A DNA stretch of 64,000 bases from Fulvimarina sp040239565 (GTDB lineage: Bacteria; Pseudomonadota; Alphaproteobacteria; Rhizobiales; Rhizobiaceae): the NCBI RefSeq assembly GCF_040239565.1, contig NZ_JBEHWS010000003.1:124001-188000 (forward strand). The letters are read 5' to 3'. This document shows, one piece after another, positions 1 to 8,940 of this stretch. The translations under genes and the position numbers were made by a program. Positions within the stretch are counted from its first letter, which is position 1; each line of letters starts with the position of its first letter. The notes beneath the pieces are model-generated. The model did no database searches. It was given only the letters and a program-made list of their open reading frames with translations, and was not told the DNA's origin.

Positions 1-211
1 TCCCCGCCGCCCGAACCGGTCGATAGACTTTCCACTTCGATACTCCCTGACGTGATTCGTGGACCGGATCACCCTGCGGCGCGGTTCTTGAGCGACGAAC
101 GCCCCCGGCATTGTCGCGAGAGCCGTATCTAATCGCTGCTGACTGGACCGCAATGCGCGGCGATGCGCTTGGAGCTGGCAAACGAAAAATTCAACGATTT
201 CACCGAGAAGC
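1..211. other. Leading non-coding stretch, no gene recognised
   Basis: No open frame here has a recognisable product. The short minus-strand frame that spans this part runs into the antisense of the downstream ATPase and looks like a shadow. The region may hold the tail of a gene that lies mostly outside the window, but nothing identifies it. Confidence 0.4.
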
Positions 212-242
212 TTGACCTTCCAGTAGGTGGAAGCCCCACATC
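212..242 (+). promoter_or_regulatory. CueR/HmrR-type copper promoter and operator
   Basis: A -35-like TTGACC (212-217) runs into a dyad with arms CTTCCA (217-222) and TGGAAG (228-233). A long spacer of about 19-20 bp follows, then a weak -10. This is the layout known for MerR-family copper regulators, where the dyad fills an over-long spacer. It lies 36 bp upstream of the copper ATPase start. The -10 hexamer near 237-242 is poor, as expected for an activator-dependent promoter. The regulator gene itself is not in the window. Confidence 0.7.
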
Positions 243-277
243 TCTTTCCGAGAGCAAATCCACGAGCGGGTTGAAGC

Positions 278-2800
278 ATGGACCAGCGAACCGAATCATC
301 GAAGACGCATGGGCACGAACATCACCACAGTCATGATCATGCCCACGGCCTCCATGATCACGGAGATACATCTGCCGTCATCCGAGACCCCGTCTGCGGC
401 ATGACGGTCGATCCGAACGCCGGCAAGCCCTCCACCGAACATGACGGCCGGACATTCCATTTCTGCTGCGACGGCTGCCGCAAAAAGTTCGAGGCGGCAC
501 CGGAGGACTATCTCACCGCGAAGGACCCGGTCTGCGGCATGAGCGTCGACCGGGCGAGCGCCGAGCACATGGCCAAGCACGAGGGCCAGCGCTTCTATTT
601 CTGTTCGAGCCACTGCCAGTCGAAGTTCGAGGCCGATCCAGACGCGCATCTGAGCGAGTCCGACAAGCCGAAGCCCGCGCCCAAGGGCACGCAATATACC
701 TGCCCCATGCATCCGGAAATCGTCCAGGATGGTCCCGGCGACTGCCCGAAATGCGGCATGGCGCTGGAGCCGATGGGCGCACCAGACCCGAACGAGGGAC
801 CGAATCCCGAGCTCGTCGACTTCACCCGCCGCCTCTGGGTCTCGGCGCTCTGCGCGGTGCCGCTTCTCATCCTCACCATGGGGCCGATGATCGGCCTGCC
901 GGTGCGCGGCTGGTTTGGCGAGAGCCTTGCCGTCTGGATCGAGTTCGCTCTCGCGACGCCGGTCGTTCTCTGGGCCGCCCTTCCCTTCTTCAAGCGCGGC
1001 TGGGCCTCGATCGTCAACAAATCGCCGAACATGTGGACGCTGATCGCCATCGGCGTCGGCGCGGCCTATGGCTACTCGGTCGTCGCGACGATCTTCCCGG
1101 GTCTATTCCCGCCATCCTTCCGCGAAAACGGCGTGGTGCCGGTCTATTTCGAGGCCTCCGCCGTCATCGTCGCGCTGATCTTCGTGGGCCAGGTGCTCGA
1201 GCTGAAGGCGCGCGAGCGAACCGGCTCGGCCATCCGCGCGCTTATGGATCTCGCCCCGAAAACCGCCTGCCGCATCAAATCCGATGGCTCGGAAGAGGAT
1301 GTCGAACTCGACGCGCTGAAGGAAAGCGACCGTCTTCGCGTTCGCCCCGGCGAGAGCGTACCAGTGGACGGAACGGTCGTCGAAGGTGGCTCGTCGATCG
1401 ACGAATCGATGATCACCGGCGAGCCGATGCCCGTGACCAAGGAAAAGGGCGACACCGTCACCGGCGGCACGTTGAACAAATCCGGCTCATTCGTCATGGA
1501 GGCGCATGCCGTCGGCGAGGACACGACCCTCTCGCGCATCGTCGAGATGGTCGCGACCGCCCAGCGTTCGCGTGCGCCGATTCAGGGCCTTGCGGACAAG
1601 GTGGCCGGCTATTTCGTGCCGGCCGTCGTTGGCGTCGCGGTGATCGCCTTCATCGCCTGGGGCCTCGTCGGCCCGCAGCCGGCGCTCGCCCATGCGCTAG
1701 TGGCGGCAGTCTCGGTCCTCATCATCGCCTGCCCCTGCGCTCTGGGGCTCGCAACGCCCATGTCGATCATGACGGCGACCGGGCGTGGTGCCTCCGCCGG
1801 CGTCCTCATCAAGGATGCCGAGGCGCTGGAGCGCTTCGAGAAGATCGACACGCTTGTCGTCGACAAGACCGGCACGCTCACCGAGGGCAAGCCGAAGCTG
1901 ACCGATGTGATCACGGCCGATGGCGTCGACGAGGCGAAGCTCCTCACCGCCGCGGCCTCGCTCGAACGCGGCTCGGAGCATCCCCTCGCCGAAGCGATCG
2001 TCTCGGGCGCGAAGGAGCGGGATGGAAAGCTTGAGGACGCAAGCGATTTCGACTCCGTCACCGGCAAGGGCGTAAAGGGTTCGGTCGCGGGCCAGAAGGT
2101 CGCGCTCGGCAACAAGGCCATGATGGATCAGGAAGGCGTCGACATCGCCGCCCTCTCCGAGAAGGCCGAAACGCTTCAGACCGAGGGCAAGACCGCGATG
2201 TTCGTCGCGATCGGCGGAAACCTCGCCGGTGTCGTCGCCGTGGCAGATCCTGTGAAGTCGTCGAGCGCCGATGCGATTCGCTCGCTGCACGACAGCGGCA
2301 TCCGCATCGTCATGGCAACCGGCGACAACGAGCGCACGGCAAAGGCCGTCGCGAAGGAACTCGGCATCGACGAGGTTCGCGCCGGGCTCTCGCCTGAGGA
2401 CAAGCAAGCTCTGGTCGAAGACCTGCGTTCGAAGGGCGGCAAGGTCGCGGTGGCCGGCGACGGCATCAATGACGCGCCGGCTCTTGCGGCGGCCGATGTG
2501 GGGATCGCCATGGGCACCGGGGCCGACGTGGCGGTGGAGAGCGCCGGCATGACGCTGGTGAAGGGCGATCTCGGCGGCATCGTCCGTGCCCGCCACCTTG
2601 CCGAGGCGACGATCCGCAACATCAAGCAGAACCTTTTCTTCGCCTTCGCCTACAACGCCGTCGGCGTGCCGATTGCGGCGGGCATCCTCTACCCGGTCTT
2701 CGGCCTGCTCCTTTCGCCCATGATCGCGGCAGCGGCGATGAGCCTATCCTCGGTCTCCGTGATCGGAAACGCGCTCAGGCTGCGGACGGTGAAGCTCTGA
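278..2800 (+). CDS. copA: Copper-translocating P1B-type ATPase with two YHS domains
   Basis: This inner-membrane ATPase (840 aa) is predicted to export Cu(I). The N-terminus is His-rich (residues 11-29). Two YHS metal-binding units follow, with DPVCGM at about 37 and 83, then a heavy-metal-binding domain (CPMHPE near 142, CPKCGM near 156). The usual CxxC HMA domain is absent. The catalytic core is complete: TGEP near 380, membrane motif CPC (485-487), phosphorylation site DKTGTLT (Asp529), SEHP (566-569) and GDGIND (727-732). The last helices carry MSLSS, as in Cu(I)-type pumps. The gene stands alone behind a copper-regulator-type promoter and converges with rpe. Silver is a possible second substrate. 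Confidence 0.93.
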   Translation: MDQRTESSKTHGHEHHHSHDHAHGLHDHGDTSAVIRDPVCGMTVDPNAGKPSTEHDGRTFHFCCDGCRKKFEAAPEDYLTAKDPVCGMSVDRASAEHMAKHEGQRFYFCSSHCQSKFEADPDAHLSESDKPKPAPKGTQYTCPMHPEIVQDGPGDCPKCGMALEPMGAPDPNEGPNPELVDFTRRLWVSALCAVPLLILTMGPMIGLPVRGWFGESLAVWIEFALATPVVLWAALPFFKRGWASIVNKSPNMWTLIAIGVGAAYGYSVVATIFPGLFPPSFRENGVVPVYFEASAVIVALIFVGQVLELKARERTGSAIRALMDLAPKTACRIKSDGSEEDVELDALKESDRLRVRPGESVPVDGTVVEGGSSIDESMITGEPMPVTKEKGDTVTGGTLNKSGSFVMEAHAVGEDTTLSRIVEMVATAQRSRAPIQGLADKVAGYFVPAVVGVAVIAFIAWGLVGPQPALAHALVAAVSVLIIACPCALGLATPMSIMTATGRGASAGVLIKDAEALERFEKIDTLVVDKTGTLTEGKPKLTDVITADGVDEAKLLTAAASLERGSEHPLAEAIVSGAKERDGKLEDASDFDSVTGKGVKGSVAGQKVALGNKAMMDQEGVDIAALSEKAETLQTEGKTAMFVAIGGNLAGVVAVADPVKSSSADAIRSLHDSGIRIVMATGDNERTAKAVAKELGIDEVRAGLSPEDKQALVEDLRSKGGKVAVAGDGINDAPALAAADVGIAMGTGADVAVESAGMTLVKGDLGGIVRARHLAEATIRNIKQNLFFAFAYNAVGVPIAAGILYPVFGLLLSPMIAAAAMSLSSVSVIGNALRLRTVKL

Positions 2801-2831
2801 GCTTTCGGAGATAGGCTCAGGGAAAAGCAAT

Positions 2832-2864
2832 CGGGCGGCGCGCGATAAAAGACCGCGCCGCCAG
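2832..2864. terminator. Hairpin between convergent copA and rpe
   Basis: A perfect 9-bp GC-rich stem (2834-2842 with 2854-2862) has an 11-nt loop. Read on the minus strand it is followed by a short U-rich stretch after a few bases, so it probably serves rpe. There is no U-run on the plus side. Confidence 0.5.
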
Positions 2865-2868
2865 AACT

Positions 2869-3531
2869 TCAACCGCAAGCCTTGCGGATCGCCTGCATGT
2901 TCGCGGCATAGCTCTCCGGCGTTCCGCCTTTGAAGACCGCCGAGCCGGCGACAAGCACGTCCGCTCCCGCCTCGACCACCAGCGGGGCCGTCTCGGTCGT
3001 CACGCCGCCATCGATTTCGATGCGGATATCGCGGTCGCCGATCATTTGCTTCACGCGGCGGACCTTCTCCACCACCGGATGGATGAATTTCTGGCCGCCA
3101 AAGCCCGGATTTACGGTCATCAGCAGGATAAGGTCCACCTGATCGACCACATATTCGATGAAGCTTTCCGGCGTCGACGGATTCAGCGAGACGCCCGCCT
3201 TCACGCCAAGCTCGCGGATGGCAGCAAGCGAACGCGCCAAATGCGTCGTCGCCTCGGCGTGCACCGTGATCACGTCGCAGCCGGCATCGGCGAAGGCTTT
3301 CAGATATGGGTCGCAGGGCTCGATCATCAGGTGGCAGTCGAACACCTTCTTCGAAGCGCCGCGCACCGCCTTGATGATCGGCGGGCCGAAGGTGATGTTC
3401 GGCACGTAGTGCCCGTCCATCACGTCGAGATGGATCCAGTCGGCGCCTGCCTCGTCGACGGCGCGAATTTCCTCGCCGAGCCGCGCGAAATCCGCCGAAA
3501 GGATCGAGGGTGCGATCAGAACTTCACTCAT
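2869..3531 (-). CDS. rpe: Ribulose-phosphate 3-epimerase
   Basis: This 220-aa TIM-barrel enzyme interconverts ribulose 5-phosphate and xylulose 5-phosphate in the pentose-phosphate and Calvin cycles. It has the normal family length, beginning IAPSILSADF and containing the metal/catalytic segment HLDVMDG and the phosphate-loop motif NPGFGGQ. It is the last gene of the minus-strand fbp-prk-tkt-rpe row, so cbbE would be an equivalent name. An AAAGG-type ribosome site precedes the ATG. A terminator-like hairpin separates it from tkt, so its expression may depend on read-through. Confidence 0.95.
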   Translation of the reverse strand: MSEVLIAPSILSADFARLGEEIRAVDEAGADWIHLDVMDGHYVPNITFGPPIIKAVRGASKKVFDCHLMIEPCDPYLKAFADAGCDVITVHAEATTHLARSLAAIRELGVKAGVSLNPSTPESFIEYVVDQVDLILLMTVNPGFGGQKFIHPVVEKVRRVKQMIGDRDIRIEIDGGVTTETAPLVVEAGADVLVAGSAVFKGGTPESYAANMQAIRKACG

Positions 3532-3556
3532 CTCTCGCCTTTCTTGCGGCTCGATG

Positions 3557-3588
3557 AAAAAGGGGCGAACGCTTCCCGCGATCGCCCC
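3557..3588 (-). terminator. Rho-independent terminator between tkt and rpe
   Basis: On the minus strand a 7-bp stem (3582-3588 with 3562-3568, GGGGCGA/TCGCCCC) is followed at once by five U residues (3557-3561). It lies just after the tkt stop and 26 nt before the rpe start codon, inside an otherwise co-directional gene row. It would stop or reduce transcription into rpe. Confidence 0.65.
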
Positions 3589-3610
3589 GGACTTCGTTTT
3601 GGGGCGCGCC

Positions 3611-5605
3611 TCAGGCGGCAGCGTCCTTCGCGGCCTCGACCACCTTGTCCGGCGTGATGCCGAAATGTTCGAAGAGCTTCGGTCCGGGCCCGGAAGCGCC
3701 GAAGCCCGTCATACCGACGAAACGCCCACGATCGCCGAGCCAGCGATCCCAGCTCATTCGCACGCCGGCCTCGATCGCGACACGCGGCACGGAGCCCAGA
3801 ACAGAGGCCCTATAGGCGTCGTCCTGTTCGGCGAAAAGCTCCATGCAGGGCATCGAAACGACCGCGGCATTCAGCCCCTGGCCTTTCAGAGCTTCGGCGG
3901 CCTTCAGCGCGACCTCCACCTCGGAGCCCGACGCCATGAGGGTGACGTCCCGCTCGCCGGCGGCTTCCTTCAGGACGTAGCCGCCTTTCAGGCTGTGGTT
4001 CTCCGAGATATCCTCACGCACCGTCGGCAGGCCCTGGCGGGTCAGCGCAAGCACCGATGGCCGGTCGTGTTCGAGCAGCGCAGCCTCCCAGGCCTCCACC
4101 GTCTCGATCACGTCGCAGGGGCGGAAAACCAGCATATTCGGCGTCGCGCGCAGCATTGTGAGGTGCTCGACCGGCTGATGGGTCGGGCCATCCTCGCCGA
4201 GACCGATCGAATCGTGGGTCAGCACATAGACGACCCGCTTGCCCATCAGCGCCGAAAGCCGCATGGCGCCACGCGCATAGTCGGAGAAGACGAGGAAGGT
4301 GCCGCCGTAGGGGATCAATCCGCCATAGAGCGAGAGCCCGTTCATGGCTGCGGACATGCCGTGCTCGCGAACGCCGTAATGGATGTAGCGGCCGGAGAAA
4401 TCCTCCGCCGTCACCGGCTTCAGGTCCTTGGTCTTCGTGTTGTTCGAGCCGGTGAGGTCCGCCGACCCGCCGATGGTCGTCTCGACCACGCGGTTGACGA
4501 CTTCCAGCGTCATTTCCGAGGCCTTGCGGGTCGCGACCTTCGGCTTGTCCTGCAACAGCGCATTGCGGAAGTTCAGCATCTCGCCCGTAAAGCCCGCCGG
4601 CAGCGTGCCGGAGGAAAACGCCTCGAAGCGCTCGCGCTCGGGATGGTCGGCGATCTTGCGCTCCCAGGCCTCGCGCGCCTCGCGGCCCTTGGCGGAAACT
4701 TCACGCCAACCCTTCACGACGGCGTCCGGCAATTCGAAGGGCTCTGAATCCCAGACCAGCTCCTTGCGGGCGAGCGCGATCTCGTCGTCGCCGAGGGCCT
4801 CGCCGTGCACCTTGTGGGTGCCGGCCTTGTTGGGCGCGCCATAGCCGATCACCGTCTTGCAAGCGATGAAAGCCGGCCGATCGCTCTTGCGTGCTTCTTC
4901 GATCGCCTTTTCCACAGCGGCCTCGTCATGGCCGTCGACCGAGAAGGTCTTCCAGCCGGCAGCCTCGAAGCGCGCGACTTGATCGGTCTTGGAAGCGATC
5001 TCCACCTTGCCGTCGATCGAGATACCGTTGTCGTCCCAAAGGACGATCAGCTTGTTCAGCTTCAGCGTCCCCGCGAGATCGATTGCTTCGTGGCTGATAC
5101 CTTCCATCAGGCAGCCGTCGCCCGCGATCACATAGGTATAGTGATCGACGAGATCGTCCCCGAAGCGCGCATTCATCAGCCGCTCGCCGATCGCCATGCC
5201 GACGGATGTCGCAAGGCCCTGCCCGAGCGGACCCGTCGTCGTCTCGATACCGGCCGCATGGCCATATTCTGGATGGCCGGCGGTGCGGCTGCCGAGCTGA
5301 CGGAAATCCTTGATCTGCTCGATCGGCATATCCTCGTAACCGAGCAGATGATGGATCGCATAAAGCAGCATCGAGCCGTGGCCCGCCGAAAGCACGAAGC
5401 GGTCGCGGTTCGGCCAGTTTGGCTTCGACGGATCGACCCGCATGAATTTCTGGAACAGAACGGTCGCGACGTCCGCCATGCCCATCGGCATGCCCGGATG
5501 TCCGGAATTCGCCTTCTGCACGGCGTCCATGGCGAGCGCGCGGATGGCGTTCGCCATATCCCGCGGATTGCGATCGGTGGTCTCGGGCGATGGTTTATCC
5601 AGCAT
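3611..5605 (-). CDS. tkt: Transketolase (Calvin-cycle operon copy)
   Basis: This thiamine-diphosphate enzyme transfers two-carbon ketol units between sugar phosphates. At 664 aa it is full length. It has the N-terminal SGHPGMPMG motif, the ThDP-binding segment GDGCLMEG followed by DDNGISIDG, and the central GVREHGM region with its catalytic glutamate. The ATG at 5605 is preferred over an in-frame TTG seven codons upstream. Its neighbours fbp, prk and rpe make it a Calvin-cycle (cbbT-like) paralogue. A second transketolase lies at 56857-58875 beside gap and pgk. Confidence 0.93.
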   Translation of the reverse strand: MLDKPSPETTDRNPRDMANAIRALAMDAVQKANSGHPGMPMGMADVATVLFQKFMRVDPSKPNWPNRDRFVLSAGHGSMLLYAIHHLLGYEDMPIEQIKDFRQLGSRTAGHPEYGHAAGIETTTGPLGQGLATSVGMAIGERLMNARFGDDLVDHYTYVIAGDGCLMEGISHEAIDLAGTLKLNKLIVLWDDNGISIDGKVEIASKTDQVARFEAAGWKTFSVDGHDEAAVEKAIEEARKSDRPAFIACKTVIGYGAPNKAGTHKVHGEALGDDEIALARKELVWDSEPFELPDAVVKGWREVSAKGREAREAWERKIADHPERERFEAFSSGTLPAGFTGEMLNFRNALLQDKPKVATRKASEMTLEVVNRVVETTIGGSADLTGSNNTKTKDLKPVTAEDFSGRYIHYGVREHGMSAAMNGLSLYGGLIPYGGTFLVFSDYARGAMRLSALMGKRVVYVLTHDSIGLGEDGPTHQPVEHLTMLRATPNMLVFRPCDVIETVEAWEAALLEHDRPSVLALTRQGLPTVREDISENHSLKGGYVLKEAAGERDVTLMASGSEVEVALKAAEALKGQGLNAAVVSMPCMELFAEQDDAYRASVLGSVPRVAIEAGVRMSWDRWLGDRGRFVGMTGFGASGPGPKLFEHFGITPDKVVEAAKDAAA

Positions 5606-5639
5606 GGCGGTCAGCTTTCTCGGCAAGCGTAAAAAGTCA

Positions 5640-6515
5640 TCAGGATGCGCGTCGTTTGCGCTCCATCAGTTTCAGAATCAATGGGGTCAGGATCAATTGC
5701 ATCGCGATATCGAGCTTGGCACCCGGCGCGACGATGGAATTGGCCCGTGACATGAAGCTGTGCGGGATCATCGACAAAAGATAGGGAAAGTCGATGCCGC
5801 GCGGATTGGCGAAGCGGATGACGATCATGGATTCGTCCGGCGTCGGAATCCAGCGCGCGATGAACGGGTTCGACGTATCGACGATCGGCACCCGTTGGAA
5901 GTTGATATCGGTCTGGGCAAATTGCGGACAGATATATTTCACGTAGTCCGGCATGCGCCTGAGGATCGTGTCCATCACGGCCTCTGTGGAATACCCTCTC
6001 GTCGACTTGTCCCGGTGAATCTTCTGGATCCATTCGAGATTGATCACCGGCACGACGCCGATCTTCAGGTCCGGGTAACGCGCGAGATCGATCGTACCCG
6101 TCTTCACGCAGCCATGAAGACCCTCGTAAAAAAGCAGATCGGAGTTTTCGTGCAGCGGCTGCCATTCGGTGAACTTGCCCTCCGGCAGGCCGTACTGCTC
6201 CATCTCCCGGTCGTCATGAATGTAATGCCGCGTGCGGCCCGTGCCCTTGCGGCCGTATTCGTCGAAGACGTCGCGCAGGTCTTCCAGCAGATTGGCTTCT
6301 GGCGAAAAATGCGAGAACGTCGTGTTCCCGCCTGCCGTTTCGGTCGCCATCTTCACCCGCATCGCATCGCGGTCATAGCGGTGGAACGCGTCGCCATCGA
6401 TGAAGGCAGCGTCGACATTCTCACGCCGGAAGATCTGGTCGAAGATATCCTTGACCGAGGTCGTCCCAGCGCCTGAAGAGCCGGTGATCGCGATGATGGG
6501 ATGTTTGGCGGACAT
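5640..6515 (-). CDS. prk: Phosphoribulokinase
   Basis: The enzyme phosphorylates ribulose 5-phosphate to ribulose 1,5-bisphosphate, the substrate made only for RuBisCO. The protein is 291 aa, the size of class I (proteobacterial, octameric) enzymes. It opens with the P-loop GSSGAGTTS (about 12-20) and contains DGDAFHRYDR and the conserved segment YEGLHGC. It sits between fbp and tkt with only 14-27-nt gaps, in one operon. This gene is the strongest sign of autotrophic capacity, although no RuBisCO gene is visible. cbbP is a synonym. Confidence 0.95.
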   Translation of the reverse strand: MSAKHPIIAITGSSGAGTTSVKDIFDQIFRRENVDAAFIDGDAFHRYDRDAMRVKMATETAGGNTTFSHFSPEANLLEDLRDVFDEYGRKGTGRTRHYIHDDREMEQYGLPEGKFTEWQPLHENSDLLFYEGLHGCVKTGTIDLARYPDLKIGVVPVINLEWIQKIHRDKSTRGYSTEAVMDTILRRMPDYVKYICPQFAQTDINFQRVPIVDTSNPFIARWIPTPDESMIVIRFANPRGIDFPYLLSMIPHSFMSRANSIVAPGAKLDIAMQLILTPLILKLMERKRRAS

Positions 6516-6542
6516 TGAAACGCTTGATTACACGGCGGCGCT

Positions 6543-7580
6543 TTACGGCCTGAAGAGAGTTCGTTTTCCGAACAGCGGCGAGCGGTCGGCGAGCGCGTCG
6601 GGATCCGCGATATAGCGCTCGATCCGCTCGACCTCGCGCTTGGAGCCGAAGACCAACGGCGTTCTTACATGCAGGCCCTCGGGCTCGATATCGAGAATGC
6701 GCGTCGTGCCATCGGTCGCGGCACCGCCGGCCTGCTCAACGAGCATCGCCACCGGGTTCGCCTCGTACATCAGCCGCAGCCGGCCCTTCTGATAGCCCTT
6801 GCGCTCGTCGGCAGGATAAAGAAACACCCCGCCCCGTTGCAGGATGCGATAGGCGTCGGCCACCAGCGAGCCGACATACCGCATACCGAATTCCCGATCG
6901 CGAGGGCCCTCCTCGCCGGCCAGCAGATCGTCGACATAGTTTCGGATATGCGAGTCCCAATGCCGGTAGTTCGACATGTTCACCGAGAACTCTTTCGCCT
7001 TGTCGGCGATCGACACGGAGGCGGTCTGCTCGACGAAACCGCCGAACTTCGGTGAAAACAGGAACACATGCGTGCCGTCGCCGACAGTCAGCACAAGCTG
7101 GAGCTGCGGCCCGTAGACGAAGAAGCCCGCGGCAAGCTGATTCGCGCCTGTCTGCATGAAGACGGTCTTCGGGTCCGTGCGATGAGCATCGGTTACCGGA
7201 AGGATGGAAAAGATCGTGCCGATCGAGACATTGGTCGAGATGTTGGACGAGCCGTCCAGCGGATCGATGGCGATGGCGAAGTCGCCGTTCTCGTCGAGGG
7301 TGACCGGCCCTTCCTGCTCCTCCGAACCGAAGAACACGAAGCCCGAGTCCTTCGCGGCCTGAAGGAACGCCTTGTCCGCAAGGACGTCGAGTTCCTTCTG
7401 AACATCACCGTCCGTGTTTGTGTCGCCGCGCTGCTCGCCGAGATTGCTGCCGCCCTCGATGATCTGGTTTCGCACCTTCACCGACGCCGTGCAGAGATGG
7501 CGGATCGCCTCGGCGATGCGGCGCTGGCCTTCATCCGCATCTAGTGCGGATCTCAAGTAAGCGTCGAGCGACGATGGCAT
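6543..7580 (-). CDS. fbp: Class I fructose-1,6-bisphosphatase
   Basis: This Mg-dependent phosphatase makes fructose 6-phosphate for gluconeogenesis and the Calvin cycle. From the ATG at 7580 the protein has 345 aa, usual for class I. A longer in-frame start at 7649 would add a 23-residue tail without family character. The metal-binding motif DPLDGSSN is present. Other supporting segments are GGSNLGEQRGDTNTDGD near the N-terminus and YPADERKGYQKGRLRLMYE near the C-terminus. It leads the minus-strand row fbp-prk-tkt-rpe, so it is probably the cbbF equivalent. No CbbR gene is adjacent. Confidence 0.94.
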   Translation of the reverse strand: MPSSLDAYLRSALDADEGQRRIAEAIRHLCTASVKVRNQIIEGGSNLGEQRGDTNTDGDVQKELDVLADKAFLQAAKDSGFVFFGSEEQEGPVTLDENGDFAIAIDPLDGSSNISTNVSIGTIFSILPVTDAHRTDPKTVFMQTGANQLAAGFFVYGPQLQLVLTVGDGTHVFLFSPKFGGFVEQTASVSIADKAKEFSVNMSNYRHWDSHIRNYVDDLLAGEEGPRDREFGMRYVGSLVADAYRILQRGGVFLYPADERKGYQKGRLRLMYEANPVAMLVEQAGGAATDGTTRILDIEPEGLHVRTPLVFGSKREVERIERYIADPDALADRSPLFGKRTLFRP

Positions 7581-7716
7581 GACGGTTTCTCCCAAGGCTG
7601 CACGGACCTGTCGAGGCCTCCTTACACTATGAGGCGGGCCCAAGGGCAAGGTCCGGATATCGCTACTTGGATGACCAACCGCATGGCGACCAGGCGAGCA
7701 GTGATTTCGGATCGGC

Positions 7717-8790
7717 CTATCGGGTGCCGAGAAAGGCGGGCGGATCGAGAAGCGGAGCCTTTTTCAGGGCTTCGATCGAGCCGGAGCCCGTACAGAAGCA
7801 GACGATCCGCAGCGTCCGGATGACGTCCTCGAAATGCGCCATCAATGCCTCTACCGACGTTTCGGCCGCCTTCAGGGTTGCTGCCGCCTGCCCCACGAGA
7901 TCGGCGCCGCAGCGAATCGCCTGAGCAACCTCGATGCCGTTGCGGATGCCGCCCGAAGCGATGACCGGCGTGTCCGGACAGACCCTCCTGATATCTGCAA
8001 CCGCACGCGCCGTTCCGATACCCCAGCCGGCAAAGAGCTCGGCGATCGCCTTCTGTCGTGGATCAGCGGCGCGCGCCGCTTCCACCTTCGCCCAGCTCGT
8101 ACCGCCTGCCCCCGCTACATCGATCGCGGACACACCGGCATCGACCAGCCGATTCGCGACCGCGCCGGAAATCCCGGCGCCGACTTCCTTGACGACGACC
8201 GGTACGGAGAGCTTCGAACACAGACGTTCGATTGCGGAAAGGACACCCCGCCAGTTCGTATCCCCGCCCGTCTGAACCGCTTCCTGAAGCGGGTTGAGAT
8301 GAATTATCAAAGCATCCGCCCCGATCATCTCCACCGCGCGCATCGCTTCCGTCTCACCATAGCCGAGCACGAACTGCGCCCCGCCGATATTCGAAAGGAG
8401 CGGCACCGAGGGCGCCCGCTGACGCAGCGAACCATCGAGACCGCCGCCGCCGCGCCCTTCCAGCGCGACACGTTGAGATCCCACTGCGAGGGCAATACCC
8501 AACGCCTCAGCGGCTTCGGCGAGATGGGTATTGATCCGGGCCGCTCTTTCCGGCCCGCCGGTCATGGAGGAGATCAACAGCGGCGCTTGAAGCTTCTTTC
8601 CGAGAAAGGACACCGACAGGTCAATTTCCTCGAGCGAAAGCTCCGGCAGCGCGACATGTTCGAAGACGATCCGGTCGAGCCCGGTCGCGGCGTTTCGCGC
8701 GCCACCATCCTGCGCAAGCACGATATCGAGATGATCGATCTTACGTGACCCGATGTCGCTGGCCTTTGATCCTTTGTTTTCAGAGGCCAA
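7717..8790 (-). CDS. fni: Type 2 isopentenyl-diphosphate delta-isomerase
   Basis: This FMN- and NADPH-dependent enzyme interconverts IPP and DMAPP, the isoprenoid building blocks. The 357-aa length suits the family. Signatures include RKIDHLDI near the N-terminus, PLLISSMTGG, the central VVVKEVGAGIS and VAGAGGTSW, and the C-terminal flavin-phosphate loop IASGGIRNG. The only in-frame start that keeps the N-terminal motif is a TTG at 8790, with AGGG about 10 nt upstream. It is divergent from a GGPP synthase gene across 150 bp, which suggests a shared isoprenoid or carotenoid role. Confidence 0.93.
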   Translation of the reverse strand: MASENKGSKASDIGSRKIDHLDIVLAQDGGARNAATGLDRIVFEHVALPELSLEEIDLSVSFLGKKLQAPLLISSMTGGPERAARINTHLAEAAEALGIALAVGSQRVALEGRGGGGLDGSLRQRAPSVPLLSNIGGAQFVLGYGETEAMRAVEMIGADALIIHLNPLQEAVQTGGDTNWRGVLSAIERLCSKLSVPVVVKEVGAGISGAVANRLVDAGVSAIDVAGAGGTSWAKVEAARAADPRQKAIAELFAGWGIGTARAVADIRRVCPDTPVIASGGIRNGIEVAQAIRCGADLVGQAAATLKAAETSVEALMAHFEDVIRTLRIVCFCTGSGSIEALKKAPLLDPPAFLGTR

Positions 8791-8940
8791 TCTTGTCTGC
8801 CCTAACGTTTTGCCAGTTATTCAAGGCGCATTCATTTCCCGGTCGAATTTCGCTGTAACCGTGTTAGCATCGGAATTGAACAGGCCGGAAGCTCAAGGGA
8901 TCGAGATCAAGTTGTCTCTGCGTATCATGGACGTCGCCGC
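8791..8940. promoter_or_regulatory. Shared intergenic region of fni and GGPP synthase
   Basis: The 150 bp between the divergent starts must hold both promoters. I could not assign a specific regulator site or clear -10/-35 boxes. Confidence 0.4.

Noticed and set aside
3554..4747. Long plus-strand open frame (397 codons) over tkt
   Set aside because: It lies wholly antisense to transketolase with its strong motifs, and its translation is Arg/His-rich with no family resemblance. High-GC shadow.
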